A stretch of DNA of 64,000 nt from Triatoma infestans (Eukaryota > Arthropoda > Insecta > Hemiptera > Reduviidae): NCBI GenBank assembly GCA_011037195.1, contig JAAEAF010003494.1, positions 1 to 64,000 on the forward strand, in the 5' to 3' direction. Positions 40,684-52,109 of this stretch are shown here, in pieces. How positions within the stretch are numbered: the stretch's first letter is position 1; each line of letters opens with the position of its first letter. Both the position numbers and the translations under genes were made by a program. Under the pieces are notes generated by a model. The model did not search any database. It was not told where the DNA came from and saw nothing but the letters and a program-made list of their open reading frames with translations.

Positions 40684-41676
40684 TCGATGATCGTCTTTGG
40701 AACCAACGTATTGTTATAGAGAGTGTACCCCTTCCTGATCTACACCAGTCTTTTAACTGGTTTTCCGAAGCCCGTTTCTTTACCGTGCTGGATCTCAATC
40801 AAGCATACCACCAATTACCTCAGGCCAAGTGTTCTCGTCACTTGACGGCTTTCTGTACCCTCCTATAACTTATACCAATTTAAAAGGCTTCCTTTCGGAC
40901 TAGAAACGGGAGCCCAAGTTCAGACTCGGCTGCTTGACAAAATTTTTCACGATGTGAAGTTTAAGTTTTTGTACAATTATTTGGATGACGTAGTCATTTA
41001 CTCTAAAACCTTCGAAGAACATATGCAGCCTTGGTCGGAAGTTGCCAAACGCTTAGAGCAGGCGGGACTAACTGTAAACCCACGAAATTTGTTTTAAAAG
41101 AGTTTTCATTTTTAGGTCATAGTTTCACCAAGAAGTATTAGTATAGATCCTGACCGTACTCAGGCTGTAAGAGATTTCACCCCTCCTACAGACGCCAAAG
41201 GCGTTCGACGGTTTATCGGAATAGTGAATTTCTTCCATAAATTCATCCCGAAACTAGCTGAGAAAGCTGCACCTTTAAACCTATTACGCAAGAAAGATGT
41301 GAAATTTCATTGGGGGGATAATCAACAGAGGGCCTTTGAAACCCTAAAAAGGTGTATTTCCCAACCCCCTGTGTTGCGTATCCCAAACTTTAACAAAACT
41401 TTCATCTTACAAGCTGATGCCAGTTCCGTACCTCTGGGGGCAGTTTTATTGCAGGAAATAGAAGGTAGTCGGCAGTCGGTAGCTTATGCTAGCCGTAATA
41501 TCACACTTCAAGAGAGAAAATCGTCTGCATACGAACTAGAATGCCTGGGTGCCTTATTCGGGCTGGATAAGTTTAGGCAGTATCTTGAACAGGCTGAATT
41601 TCTTTTAGAAACAGACAATCAAGCTTTAAGTTGGCTTCTCGCTCATCCACGTCAATTAGGAAAAATAGGACGTTAG
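40684..41676 (+). pseudogene. Gypsy copy B RT and RNase H
   Basis: Continues the RT cut at 33,543. It has L-W-N-Q-R-I-V-I-E, F-T-V-L-D-L-N-Q-A-Y-H-Q-L, and in another frame L-Y-N-Y-L-D-D-V-V-I-Y-S (Y-L-D-D present). From 41,224 it is open through F-H-K-F-I-P-K-L, I-L-Q-A-D-A-S-S-V, S-A-Y-E-L-E-C-L-G and T-D-N-Q-A-L to the TAG at 41,674. Indels lie near 40,862 and 41,083-41,120. Confidence 0.85.
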
Positions 41677-41679
41677 ATT

Positions 41680-42982
41680 ATGCGCATATCTTCTTTTAAG
41701 TTCAGGGTACAGCACATTAGGGGGACCCAAAATATTATCGCTGATGCGCTATCACGAATGTATGAAAACCCAGCAAATGCAACCACTTTTAAGGACTCTA
41801 AAGACAATAACCGAATTATAAAGCTTGTTCAGCCAACCGACTTTCCGGAAATTCCCATAAATTCAATACAAGTTCTCGATCCATTGGCATATAGTGGTGT
41901 AAGCTCTCATCAGAGAAACAACCCGGAGCTTCTTAAAATTATTGAATATATTGAGAAAAATGTTGACCAAACCCCTTTCTGTATGGAGAACAATATCTTA
42001 GGCTTAGAACTTAAAGATGGTTCAAAAAAGGTAGTCATACCCCCTTCACTAATTGACTTGCTATTCCAATATTATCACGAGTCCCCAGTCGGTGCTCACA
42101 TTGGTATATATATATATATATATAAAACGATGAATGAAGTAAATCAGCACTACTTTCGGAAGGGAATGTACAAAGATATTGCCGAAAGGGTTCGGCGTTG
42201 CAAAATTTCTGTTGTAAGTAAACCAGCCCAAGACACTCATCTAGGTTTCCTGCATTCCGATGTAGTTCAAAAACCGATGCAAAGATTGTTTTTAGATTTC
42301 GTTGGCAAGTTCCCCCGAAGCCAAAATGGCAAAACTATGTTGCTTGTTTGCGTAGACGCGTTCACTAAATTCGTCTGGTTAGAGCCCTAAACCGCGTCAA
42401 CTAGTAAAACCACGATTGAATTTCTTCAAGAGAGAATATTTGCAGTTTTCGGAATGCCTGCAGAAATCGTGACTAACAATGGATCCCAATTTACTTCGCA
42501 AGAATTTAAACGTATGTGTTTTGCGAATGGAGTGAGACATTTTACCACATCTCCTTACCATCCACGCCCATCTCATGCTGAGAGGTTTAACCGCAACCTA
42601 GGTCCAGCGCTGCGAGCATTCCACGGGAACTCACAAACGCATTGGCACCAGAATCTTACTTGGCTACAAATTGCTTTCATTACAGCAAAACATAAAGCAC
42701 ACCAGCACACACCTTTTGAGGTGATGTTTACTTTCGTTCATAGATGCCCTTTGTCTAGGCCTTTGGAAAATAGACGAGTTGATACCTAATAAAGCCAATC
42801 ATATCAGAGACACATGGCTTCGGGCCAAGAAAAATCTACAGAGGAACCACGAGCTAAGAAGGCTTCGCTACAATAAATCACGACGGGATAATCCGTGCAT
42901 GGTGGGGCAAACAGTTATGCACCGAATACATCCCCTAAGCAAGGCTGCTAACAAATCGGCTGCAAAATTAATGCTCAAATGA
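41680..42982 (+). pseudogene. Gypsy copy B integrase, inactivated
   Basis: The zinc-domain lead E-S-P-V-G-A-H-I-G is kept, with a (TA)n expansion encoding I-Y-I-Y-I-Y (42,106-42,125). The core starts F-L-D-F-V-G-K-F-P-R-S. A TAA at 42,388-42,390 replaces Leu, and the second catalytic Asp is Asn (V-T-N-N-G-S-Q-F). The Glu in H-A-E-R-F-N-R-N-L is present. The C-terminal part continues at 42,779-42,982 in a shifted frame. Confidence 0.85.
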
Positions 42983-43206
42983 TCAAGTCCTTTTAGAATT
43001 AAAAGGTTTCTCACACCTGTTACCGCCGAGCTAGTTGATCCGGAAACCGAAGAACGGAGGAGTTCTCTCAATTGAAGGCTTTCCACGGGGATCTAGGAAA
43101 TTGAGTGGGGATGATTTTGTCTTTCACCCTTTCTTCCTGACCCCCCCTCACTGCCTTTCTTCCTTTTGCTTCTTCCACCCTAGCTTCTGCTTTCGGGGAG
43201 GGAAGG

Positions 43207-43540
43207 TGTGTCGTTGTTTCTTTGTTTGAAGATGCCGCGCCGCAGGCAGCACTTGCCTAAAGTGTAGTAATTTTACAGTCAGTCGTTTCTGTGCTTTGAA
43301 AGAGTGTACACGTTTCCAGAAGACCATTATTTGTTATGTATTTTGTGAATAGGACAGTTTTAATTCATTAACATTTTTAAATGGATTATTAGTAAACCTG
43401 CGTAATTTATAATTATTGTATTTTGGAGTTAAATAATTGTTGCTGTGAGCCATTGTGTTCAAGTTTGTAACTGTAAAATTTAAAATAAAGAGTTTGTGAG
43501 GACGATAACCAATAATTACTCTTCTTCTTTGCTGTATCAA
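43207..43540 (+). repeat. 3-prime LTR of gypsy copy B
   Basis: Begins TGTGTCGTTG after a purine tract (GGGGAGGGAAGG), with an AATAAA signal near 43,486. The exact right end is uncertain. Confidence 0.7.
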
Positions 43541-44475
43541 TTTCACCAGCTAAGGCCTAACGCTTCAGTTCATTTACCCGCACGCACCTAAGCGACACAA
43601 ATGAAAATGGAACATTCACGTTTACATTAATATGAATACAGTGCAGCTATTTTTGATCTTTACCATCAATATTTATTTCTTTAAAGGAACCTTTTTTTTA
43701 TTTTTATTCCTTACCTTTGAATTATAGTTTTTTATATGATACTGATTTAGATGAATGGAATCATGCAAGAACGATAGAAAGAAGTGAGCAGGAGTATACA
43801 CCCAGTTTAAGTAAAAGTTTAAATAGATCACGATAACCAATAATTACTCTTCTTCTTTGCTGTATCAAGTTCACCAGTCCAGGCCTAACGCTTCAGTCCA
43901 TTTACCCGCACGCACCCAAGGGACACAAATGAAAATGGAACATTCACTTTTACATTAATATGAATAGAGTGCAGCTATTTGTGATCTTTACCATCAATAT
44001 TTATTTCTTTAAAGGAACTTTTTTTTTATTTTTTATTCCTTACCTTTGAATTATAGTTTTTTATATGATACTGATTTAGATGAATGGAATCATGCAAGAA
44101 CGATAGAAAGAAGTGGGCAGGAGTATGCACCCAGTTTAAGTAAAAGTTTAAATAGATTTACTAAGTTTCAGGTTATATGGAATGTAAAATGTAACGAATA
44201 TTGTGTATGTAGAAGTTGTAATTGATATAATTAAATTGATACTAGAGCAAAAAACTGAAAACAGTTTGATCTTAATTGTTTGTTCGGTTCTTTACTTGAC
44301 GAGAATGAGGATACTGTAGCTCATATTATAACACAGATATTTAATGTAAAATTTATTCTTGAAGTACATAGAAAATTCTATGGTAAAAACCTATAATTTA
44401 TTAATCCATAAATTGGAAGGTAGAGTTATACATGGTAGTAGGCTTTCTTGGCTGTGATAGTAATTAGCTAACACG
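43503..44475 (+). repeat. Block K copy with a 328-bp tandem duplication
   Basis: CGATAACCAATAATTACTC starts at 43,503 and again at 43,831. The duplicated segment spans the LTR end and the first part of block K, including the exon-like frame start. Unit 1 (from 9017) has it once. The second copy continues as 44,038-44,475, matching 9230-9650. Confidence 0.85.
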
Positions 44476-44729
44476 GTCTTCATTCTACTATCTACATACA
44501 TAAATTACTGTTGCCATATTTAACTTATTACATTTATTTAGATTCTCTCTCTGTGTGTGTATGTGGGAAGTTAATGAAAAAAATAAAATAATAACAATTA
44601 ATAGAATAAATATTTGACTGGTTTATTACAGTTCTACTTTTCGATTCTAATTATGTAATTTATTTATTTTCGCAGGATTACACACAGTTACGACATACAA
44701 TAAATGAAACTATAATCGCACACACGTTT

Positions 44730-45191
44730 ATAGCTCTTCTACATGTATACCCATCTCGCCTGTATGTGTTCGCATATGTTCTATGAAATATCCAGATTTT
44801 GTACAGCTGTAATCGCATTCAATTTATAAGGCTGCTCGCCAGTATGTCTCTGCATATGATATTTTAAATTTCCAGCCGCTGCAAAACTATATTCGCAGAC
44901 ACTACATTTGTATAATCGCAAACACTACAAATGTGTTTTATATGGCTTTTAGTTTGTATGGCTTCGTACATGCACATTTACGGGCCTTATATACCTGTAT
45001 TCGCATTCGATATATTTATAAGGCTTCTCGCCTACATGTGTTCGCATATGATATTTTAAACTTCTGGTTGTTGTACAACTATAATCGCACAGACTACATT
45101 TATAAGGTTTCTCGCCTGCATGTATTCGCACATGTTGTTTCAAATTTCCAGATACTGTAAAACTATATCCGCACGCAATATATTTACATGG
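44730..45191 (-). pseudogene. Decayed 3-prime fingers of ZNF array 2
   Basis: After TAG at 45,192 (Lys codon of a G-E-K linker) about five more units follow, partly open at 44,949-45,143 (C-S-L-C-D-Y-S-C, then a degenerate C-E-Y-R-Y-I). The same TAG occurs in array 1. Confidence 0.8.
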
Positions 45192-46487
45192 CTACTCGCC
45201 TGTATGTGTTCGCATATCCCCTTTCAAAGTTCCAGAAGTTGTACTACTATAATCGCACTCACCAGATTTATACGGCATCTCGCCTGTATGTGTTCGAATA
45301 TGTACTTTCAAATTGTTTTTTAGCGTACTACTATAACCGCATTCATTACATTTATACGGCTTCTCACCAGTATGTATTCGGATATGTTTTCTCAAAACAC
45401 CGGATCTTCTACTACTATAATCGCATTCACCACATTTAAAAGGCTTCTCGCCTGTATGGGTTCGTAGATGCACTTTCAACGTTTCGCATCTTGCACTGCT
45501 ATAATCGCATTCATTACATTTATACGGCTTCTCGCCTGTATGTGTTCGCATATGTTCTATGAAATGTATAGATTTTTTACAGCTGTAATCGCATTCACTA
45601 CATTTATAAGGCTGCTCGCCTGTATGTGTTCGCATATGATATTTTAAATCTCCAGTGGTTGCACAAGTATAGTAGCACTTACTACATTTATATGACTTCT
45701 CGCCTGTATGTGTTCGAAAATGTAGTTGCAAATTTCTTTTTTGCCTACAACTATAATCGCACTCACTACATTTATATGGCTTCTCGCCTGTATGTATTAG
45801 AAAATGTCGTTTCAAATGACTATTTAGCCGACTACTATAATCACATTCAGTACATTTATATGGCTTCTCGCCTGTATGTCTTCGCATATGCCCTTTCAAT
45901 GCTCCAGAAGATGTACTACTATAATCGCACTCACTACATTTATACGGCTTCTCGCCTGTATGTGTCAGAAAATGTCGTTTTAAATGACTATTTGCCGTAC
46001 TACTATAATCGCACTCACCACATTTATACGGCTTCTCACCTGTATGTGTTCGCATATGTAGTTTCAAATTTCTACTTCGCGTACTACTATAATCGCATTC
46101 ATTACATTTATACGGCTTCTCACCTGTATGTGTTCGAATATGTTCTCTCAAATCATCGGACCTTGCACTACCATAGTCACATTCAGTACATTTAAAAGGC
46201 TTCTCGCCTGTATGTGTTCGAATATGTACTTTCAAATTTTTTTTTAGCCTACTACTATAATGGCATGCATTACATTTATACGGCTTCTCACCTGTATGTG
46301 CTCGAATATGTTCATTCAATACAGCGGATGTTGTACTACTATAATCGTATTCAGCACATTCAAAAGGCTTCTCGCCTGTATGTGTTCGCATATGTTCTTC
46401 CAAAGTTCCAAGTTGTTTACAACTGTAATCGCACTCACTACAATTATATGGCTTCTCGCCTAGAAGTGTTTCTAAATGTTTTTTCAT
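45192..46487 (-). CDS. C2H2 zinc-finger array 2 (about 14 fingers)
   Basis: 431 codons of 28-residue C-x2-C-x12-H-x3-H units with T-G-E-K-P-Y-K-C linkers. The first two units correspond to those of array 1 (M-K-K-H-L-E-T-L-L-G-E-K at the start, then Q-L-G-T-L-E-E), including the same loss of the second Cys in unit 3. The middle differs in number and order of units, so arrays 1 and 2 have gained and lost fingers since duplication. The last unit is degenerate (first Cys to Ser, first His to Asp). The role would be DNA binding in the nucleus; the target is unknown. No effector domain is visible in the window. Confidence 0.85.
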   Translation of the reverse strand: MKKHLETLLGEKPYNCSECDYSCKQLGTLEEHMRTHTGEKPFECAEYDYSSTTSAVLNEHIRAHTGEKPYKCNACHYSSRLKKNLKVHIRTHTGEKPFKCTECDYGSARSDDLREHIRTHTGEKPYKCNECDYSSTRSRNLKLHMRTHTGEKPYKCGECDYSSTANSHLKRHFLTHTGEKPYKCSECDYSSTSSGALKGHMRRHTGEKPYKCTECDYSSRLNSHLKRHFLIHTGEKPYKCSECDYSCRQKRNLQLHFRTHTGEKSYKCSKCYYTCATTGDLKYHMRTHTGEQPYKCSECDYSCKKSIHFIEHMRTHTGEKPYKCNECDYSSARCETLKVHLRTHTGEKPFKCGECDYSSRRSGVLRKHIRIHTGEKPYKCNECGYSSTLKNNLKVHIRTHTGEMPYKSGECDYSSTTSGTLKGDMRTHTGE

Positions 46488-46625
46488 ATCTCCAGATTCT
46501 ATACAACTCTTGTCGTATGCATTAAATTTTTATAGCTTCTCGTCTATTCGTGTTCGTACTTGATATTTTTTTAAATCACAGCTGTTGTTCAACTATAGAC
46601 GCAGTCATTTATATGGCTTTTTGCC
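46488..46625 (-). pseudogene. Decayed upstream fingers of array 2
   Basis: Same degraded finger pieces as at 12,405-12,545, with stops. Confidence 0.65.
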
Positions 46626-46639
46626 CATTTCATGGTTGT

Positions 46640-47450
46640 TAAACTGATATCAGTAATATTTATCTTAAGACTTTTCCTTTGACATCTTTAAAATGTGCAA
46701 TCAATATTATATTGATATTATTACATTTATCACTTACATCTCAATACTGTGCATCTGCTTTTTAATATTCACCATTACTCTTAGTAACTTTATTGGTAAT
46801 TAATATCTGTTTAAATTTCCTTCTTCAACAGTAAGAATTCTTCAATAGATACAATGGACAGGAATAGCGAATTTTACGATTTCTGTATGGTAAATCCAAA
46901 TCTAAGAAAAAATAATATTGCAATTAAATGATTTTGTTTTTCAGTAGAATAAATAAATAATTAATTTTTGTATGTTTGATTTACCTTTAAACAATTTTAT
47001 ATCAGGGTTATAAATTTTATTTATTTATTCCCAAATTTGTTGCAAAATCAAAACCATGGAATACTCCTATTTCACAATGTGTGGTATATGTACTATTGAT
47101 TTATAAAATGTATTTTACTTATATTGAATAGGAATTAAACGTTGTCCAGTTGCATATCTTGCGTAATTATTTGCATATCTCATCCAATTACTTTCTGCTG
47201 TATGGGGCTGTCATCAATGCCAAATGTTTTATCATCTGATTTGATCTATAAAACAGAAAATACATTCTTTATTCATTTCTATTGTTTACTGCTCCCGTTA
47301 TGGCGGGTATTATTCAAGATTAAGTAATATTTACTGATGCCAAACAGATATCTTTTCTGTACTTATCAACTCATAATTGACGAATTTTATTCAAACAGAG
47401 AAATTTTAGAATAGTAAGATGGTAAAGATGGCTAACTACTCCCTTTTTTA
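46640..47450. repeat. Block F, copy at array 2
   Basis: Matches 12,560-13,370 throughout with small indels. Non-coding. Confidence 0.8.
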
Positions 47451-48055
47451 CTTTCTCTCACTACAAATAAAATTTTCTAGGTGTGTGTATCTCAAAAACG
47501 AATGCCGCAGGAAGCACAAACTTGGTATTTCCCTTTAGGTACCACCATTGCATCAGACACAAAGTATTCTGGTAAAATCCATTAACCGGAAGTGTGATTT
47601 TACTGGATATTATTTTTGTTTTTCGTGATTTCCTCGAAAATGGCGCCAACGGTTTTCTTTAAACACACAAATACCCATCACTACTATTTGTAACATCTTA
47701 CCGGAAAAATTGATTTTGGGGGGTTTCTGGGGGAACTAGAGCGTTATACTTCCCTCTAAAGTATTACTTTAATAATAATATAATAATAATAATAATATAA
47801 TATTCCGTTTACGTACTATAATTGCACCAGATCCGAAATTTTTGGGTAAAAGTCCATCAATTGAAGTGCGAATTTAGTAAATGTTTTTTGTTTTTCGCGA
47901 GTTTCTCGAACATGGCGCCAATGGATTTCTTTAAACTTTGAATGCTATCTATACACACTCAAAATTCCTATCACTTTTTTATTTTTTACCCAGAAAATTG
48001 ATTTGTAGGGGGGTTTTGGGGGAGCACTGGTGTTATACTTTCCTCCAAACTTTAC
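47451..48055 (-). repeat. U repeat, two units, minus orientation
   Basis: Same as 13,371-13,925. The second unit is better preserved here (GAAGTGCGAATTTAGTAAATG). A (TAA)n-like microsatellite at 47,770-47,802 separates the units. Confidence 0.65.
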
Positions 48056-48150
48056 AGGTTCTAGAGAGTAGCAACGTCCAGTCTAGAACCAAAAACTAAC
48101 ATAAATAGTAGCATAGTTGAGAGCCTTTTACTGTACGCCGCAGAGATATG
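48056..48150 (+). pseudogene. Short RTE-type fragment
   Basis: Encodes the start of the L-L-Y-A-A-E-I-W segment only. It corresponds to 13,925-14,012, after which the sequence jumps into a U repeat, so about 650 bases of unit 1 are missing here. Confidence 0.6.
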
Positions 48151-48780
48151 GGATTTTTGAGAAAATTCCACAAAACTTAAAAACCTGTTCTGTAAAAACG
48201 CTCTTCCGGTAAACCGATTTTCTTAATGTTAGAATTCTATCAATGGTACTTATGTGTATATATATAGATTATATAGGTGGTAAAAACCATATAGTGGTAC
48301 TGAAATGGTACTTTAGAGGAAAGTATAACTCTACGGTTCCCCACGAAACCACTTACAAATTCATTTTCCCTAGAAAATGTTTCAAATAAAATATACCACG
48401 TTAAAAGTTATATTGCCGTTTAGAGGAAAGGTTCAGCAGTTTTAGAGAAAATAGCAAAAAAATCCATTTAGTAAAGTGGTTCTTCCGGATACAGGAAATT
48501 TTATGGATAACTTCCTGTTTACACTGTTCCTTTTGGTTCCACTGGTGATACTCAAACGGTGTGCCAAGTTTGGACCTTTGTTTAGTTATTGAGCTATGCT
48601 ATTCACATACATACATATAACTTGCACCCCCACAAATACACAGAGACTACTTTCTAAAAGCCACGTTTTTGACTCTACGGACATCAAAAAACATGTATTT
48701 TCAGTGAAAACTCATGGATTTGGTTTCAAAATAAAGAAGTGTGCAATTTATTTTTATTTCTTATTTGGTTTTGATATTAT
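48151..48780 (+). repeat. U repeat, plus orientation
   Basis: Matches 14,685-15,340 including the tail AATGCCAAGTTTGGAC-like segment and CATGTATTTTCAGTGA. Confidence 0.65.
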
Positions 48781-48824
48781 TGAATTAAATTAAAGCAGAA
48801 AAGATATTGAATTATGTATATACT

Positions 48825-48965
48825 GTTGTGGTTGGTTCCGCAGAGCTGGAAAGAGATACTTTCCGTGATGGCCTGCTTCCTTTTTGTGGTCATCGACCGG
48901 TTTCGGGCGTTCGCCCATTATTTGTCAAACAGTGTGGTAACATGGATTTGCTCTGTGCTCTGTTA
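48825..48965. mobile_element. Palindromic MITE, left part, uninterrupted site
   Basis: Runs from TTGTGGTTGGTTCCGCAGAG through GACCGGTTTCGGGCG into CCATTATTTGTCAAACAGTG without the 5.5-kb insertion. This is the natural empty-site comparison for 15,486-20,985. The right arm is deleted after 48,965. Confidence 0.8.
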
Positions 48966-50540
48966 AGATGGCTAATTCCTTCCTTTAATATGAACAGAAA
49001 AACGGATAATCGTTTCCTTGTATTAATATAACCCAACTTGCTACCATTCTAGACAGACGTTTCTTTATTAATGTACCAAAACATTTATAATCTCTTACCA
49101 CTTTCAGTTCAATTCCTCTGCTGTCAAAATTTCCAATTAATTATCTCTGTTTGTCTTCCTGCTTTCAACATCTACACAATTAAATAAACAAATGACCTTA
49201 ACCTACTGGCAATAGTTATTAAAAGCATCAACTCTACAAGAAATCAATCCAGATCATTAGTTTTAATGATGTGAAGTTCGTCACGAACGCTGTATTTTAT
49301 GCTGTAAAATAATTTGTGAGCGTATCTCAACATCCACTTGACAATACCAAATACACCGGTCGTACCAAACATCAAATCATCAATATTGTTGAGTTCAGCA
49401 CTAATTTTCACTAAGAACTGTGACTGAACCTCAACATCTTAATGATCACTTAATAATTAATAAAATTAATAAAAAATAGTTCTCCTCAAAAAATTAAATT
49501 AACCTCATATAAGGAATCGTTCCGAAAAAAAATGACTGAAAATCTATTTTTATTGTTATTAAATCTATTATTATTAATAATAATTAATATGGATAATCTA
49601 CATAGATAATAGATAATGTATATAAATAATTAATAATAGATCATCTGATAATAAACTACTATTTTGTTATTTAACTAATAAATAAATGAAAGCAAAAAAT
49701 ACTACATATACTTACCTAAGCTCAGTTCTAAATTACAATAAATCTGAGAAATATTTCTCTTTACTTAATCTCAAAGAAATAACTAATAAACGCTTCACTA
49801 ATAATATTAAAATATAATTTGAAAACCCAGATAACAAAGCAAACATTTATTATGTAGGCAATAACTATTTTACTATGAGGGAAAAAATGGATAAATCAAA
49901 GAAAAGAAATGAAGAATTACATATTAATGGGAGAAACCTCAAAATATCATAACCAAGAATAACTTAAAGAAACACCTTTATAATTAAGGAAAGCGTCGTT
50001 CTGTTTCTTTACAAGAACTATATGTCGTTTTATAACACTAAATATATATTATAACCTTACTCTTCAACAACTCAACGCAATGGGTACTCTGCCTTTCCAA
50101 TTTGAAATAATGATTAACTGTCCAATGCAAATATAATAAGTATTATACCATGGTAATGATTAAGAGAGTGTGGTGTCATTAAGAATTATGCAATGAAAAA
50201 CAAACAGCTATTTTTTCCCTCAAAACTTTACTTCAGAAAAATCTGGTTTGAAACACAATCTACTTTCTCTTACAGCAGCTAATAGAGAAATAATTGAAAA
50301 CTATTCTTTAAACTTAAAATTATTATTAAATAATGACTTGTCTTCAATTTTATGTCAATGGTAAATTCCAAATTAAATAAAATGTCTTGTTTGAGAAAAG
50401 CAAAAATTTTCCCTCCTCCCTAAACTAGATGAGGCCATGATTAAAATGTAAGAGTTTATTTTCATGTTTGCAAAAGAAAATAAGCTGAGCGCTAAAAAAA
50501 AAAATGATAAATACATAAAATGACGTTAACAAATTTAAGT
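48966..50540. repeat. Block D, copy at unit 2
   Basis: Aligns with 21,775-23,415. Non-coding. Confidence 0.75.
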
Positions 50541-50699
50541 TGGTAATCAATTAGATAAGGGAAAACAACATTTTAAAAAGACTGAATAAACGCTATTTTC
50601 TAAGAGATGAATATGAAAACCAAAAAAGGAAATAAGAAATTGAATTAATACAAGTTATATATATAGTCAACATATAACTGAAATGATTTATGTAAACAC

Positions 50700-51470
50700 G
50701 AAGGTGTGATGATTCTACATTAATCCGTGAAGATTCTACATTAATGTCTTCTTTCTTTTCCAACAAAGGGCGCAGTTTTACCACAGGTTGGCGAATTTCA
50801 CAGTGGCCACCCCAAATATGCCATCAACCTGGAAAAAGACCTGAAATTCTTTCTAGTTTCCAGGAAAAAGGTAATTTGCCGTCCTTTATGGCTACAAGAC
50901 TACCCAAAAGTAGATTTTTGCGTTGAAACTTCCATTTATGTCAGATTGTAGACTGGATAAACATTCATTATTCAGTGCTTCCAAAATAACTAATATATGT
51001 GCTGAATTGCCGTTTCCGAACTAATTGAGACTGAGTAGTAAGACTCATTAGGGATCTTTCTACTAGGAAGTGGGCTGGGATGAGAGAGCGTCATCGGATA
51101 GTGAGGTTATGAGGTTATTGGATGAGAATTCAAGTATGCTCCTACCTTGGATATACAAGGTGCTCATTTCCTCAAATGATAAACTTTTATTTTCAAGTAT
51201 GTGCCGTAGATGTTTTTTTGATAGTTTACTGCCGTCTCCCAGAGTTCTACAAAGTGAGGAGCTCTCGGATGTATGAAATGCCATAATGTACCTAATTCCG
51301 CATATTGCTTTTTAATAGTGTCATTTGCGAGCCATCTAGGTAAGCGTTGTTTTTACCCCAACAATGTTTGTCCCGTTAGCCACAAAAATTTGGCTTTCAA
51401 AAAAACGACAAAGAGCGGCCAGGAAAGTCTGACTTGTTAAATCGGATACTAACTCCGAATGGATTGCTTA
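50700..51470 (-). pseudogene. BEL/Pao integrase remnant, unit 2
   Basis: Minus-strand frames give S-E-L-V-S-D-L-T-S-Q-T-F-L-A-A-L, then V-A-N-G-T-N-I-V-G-V, W-H-F-I-H-P-R-A-P-H-F, L-S-F-E-E-M-S-T-L, L-I-T-S-L-S-D-D-A, and near the end V-K-L-R-P-L-L-E-K. This is the order of the BEL/Pao integrase C-terminal half. The second catalytic Asp region reads A-N-G-T-N. Many frameshifts make it dead. It resembles a small host gene in single frames only. Confidence 0.8.
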
Positions 51471-51479
51471 GCTCATAGA

Positions 51480-52090
51480 ACAAATGAATAATGCATTGTA
51501 AACCTTTTTCTTCACTGATTTGCGGATTTATCTGGATGATTATCAATTAGTTATAAACCAAATGTGTAGGTAATTACTTTAACTAAGGTTTCCCATTTGG
51601 AAAATAAGTGCCTTAAATTATATATTCTCTCGATACATTAAGAGAGAACTAGACCTTTCTAAGTCTTGGGTTGTAAGTTATATGTAGGCCATTTTCCGCT
51701 TCGTTGAATCAACCAAGGAGACCCTTCAGGCCCCTCTGACTGTACTGGTTATCACACGGCGATATATTTCTAAGCTGCCTGGGACACAGGCTTGTTCCAA
51801 CTACGAGGGTCTAGAAAGATAATCAATCAAATGTGTTGATTGGGTAAGATATGAGACCTTACTCTAGCGCAGTATTGACAGGCTACATGCCCAAGCGAAT
51901 ACCATTGTCGGTGTTGATATAGCGGTCACGGAACCGAGGCAATTCTCTAACGTAGGATACCTTTTGTAATCTTTATAATTTGCGTGCCGTTCCTTCATTA
52001 GTGTGCACAGCTCTCTGACCACCAGACCGTATGGTTTCTCTTTATTTTAATTTCCTTCTTAATTGGTACCGATTTTTAACAGGCTGTATT
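51480..52090. other. Unassigned unique stretch
   Basis: Less AT-rich than its surroundings, with no match elsewhere in the window and no open frame of note. It could be further BEL/Pao pol sequence too decayed to recognise. Confidence 0.5.
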
Positions 52091-52109
52091 CAGGTTATTT
52101 ATGTACGAC

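Larger units (their letters stand above)
32756..43540 (+). mobile_element. Ty3/gypsy retrotransposon, copy B, split by an errantivirus
   Basis: A 5-prime LTR piece (32,756-32,850), protease, the start of RT, a 7.1-kb errantivirus insertion, then the rest of RT, RNase H, integrase and the 3-prime LTR (43,207-43,540). The two halves join in frame-equivalent RT sequence across one copy of the TCGA target. Most of gag and the primer-binding site are missing. Confidence 0.85.

Noticed and set aside
51063..51284. A plausible-looking small host protein on the minus strand
   Set aside because: Reading all frames shows it is one frame of a decayed BEL/Pao integrase.
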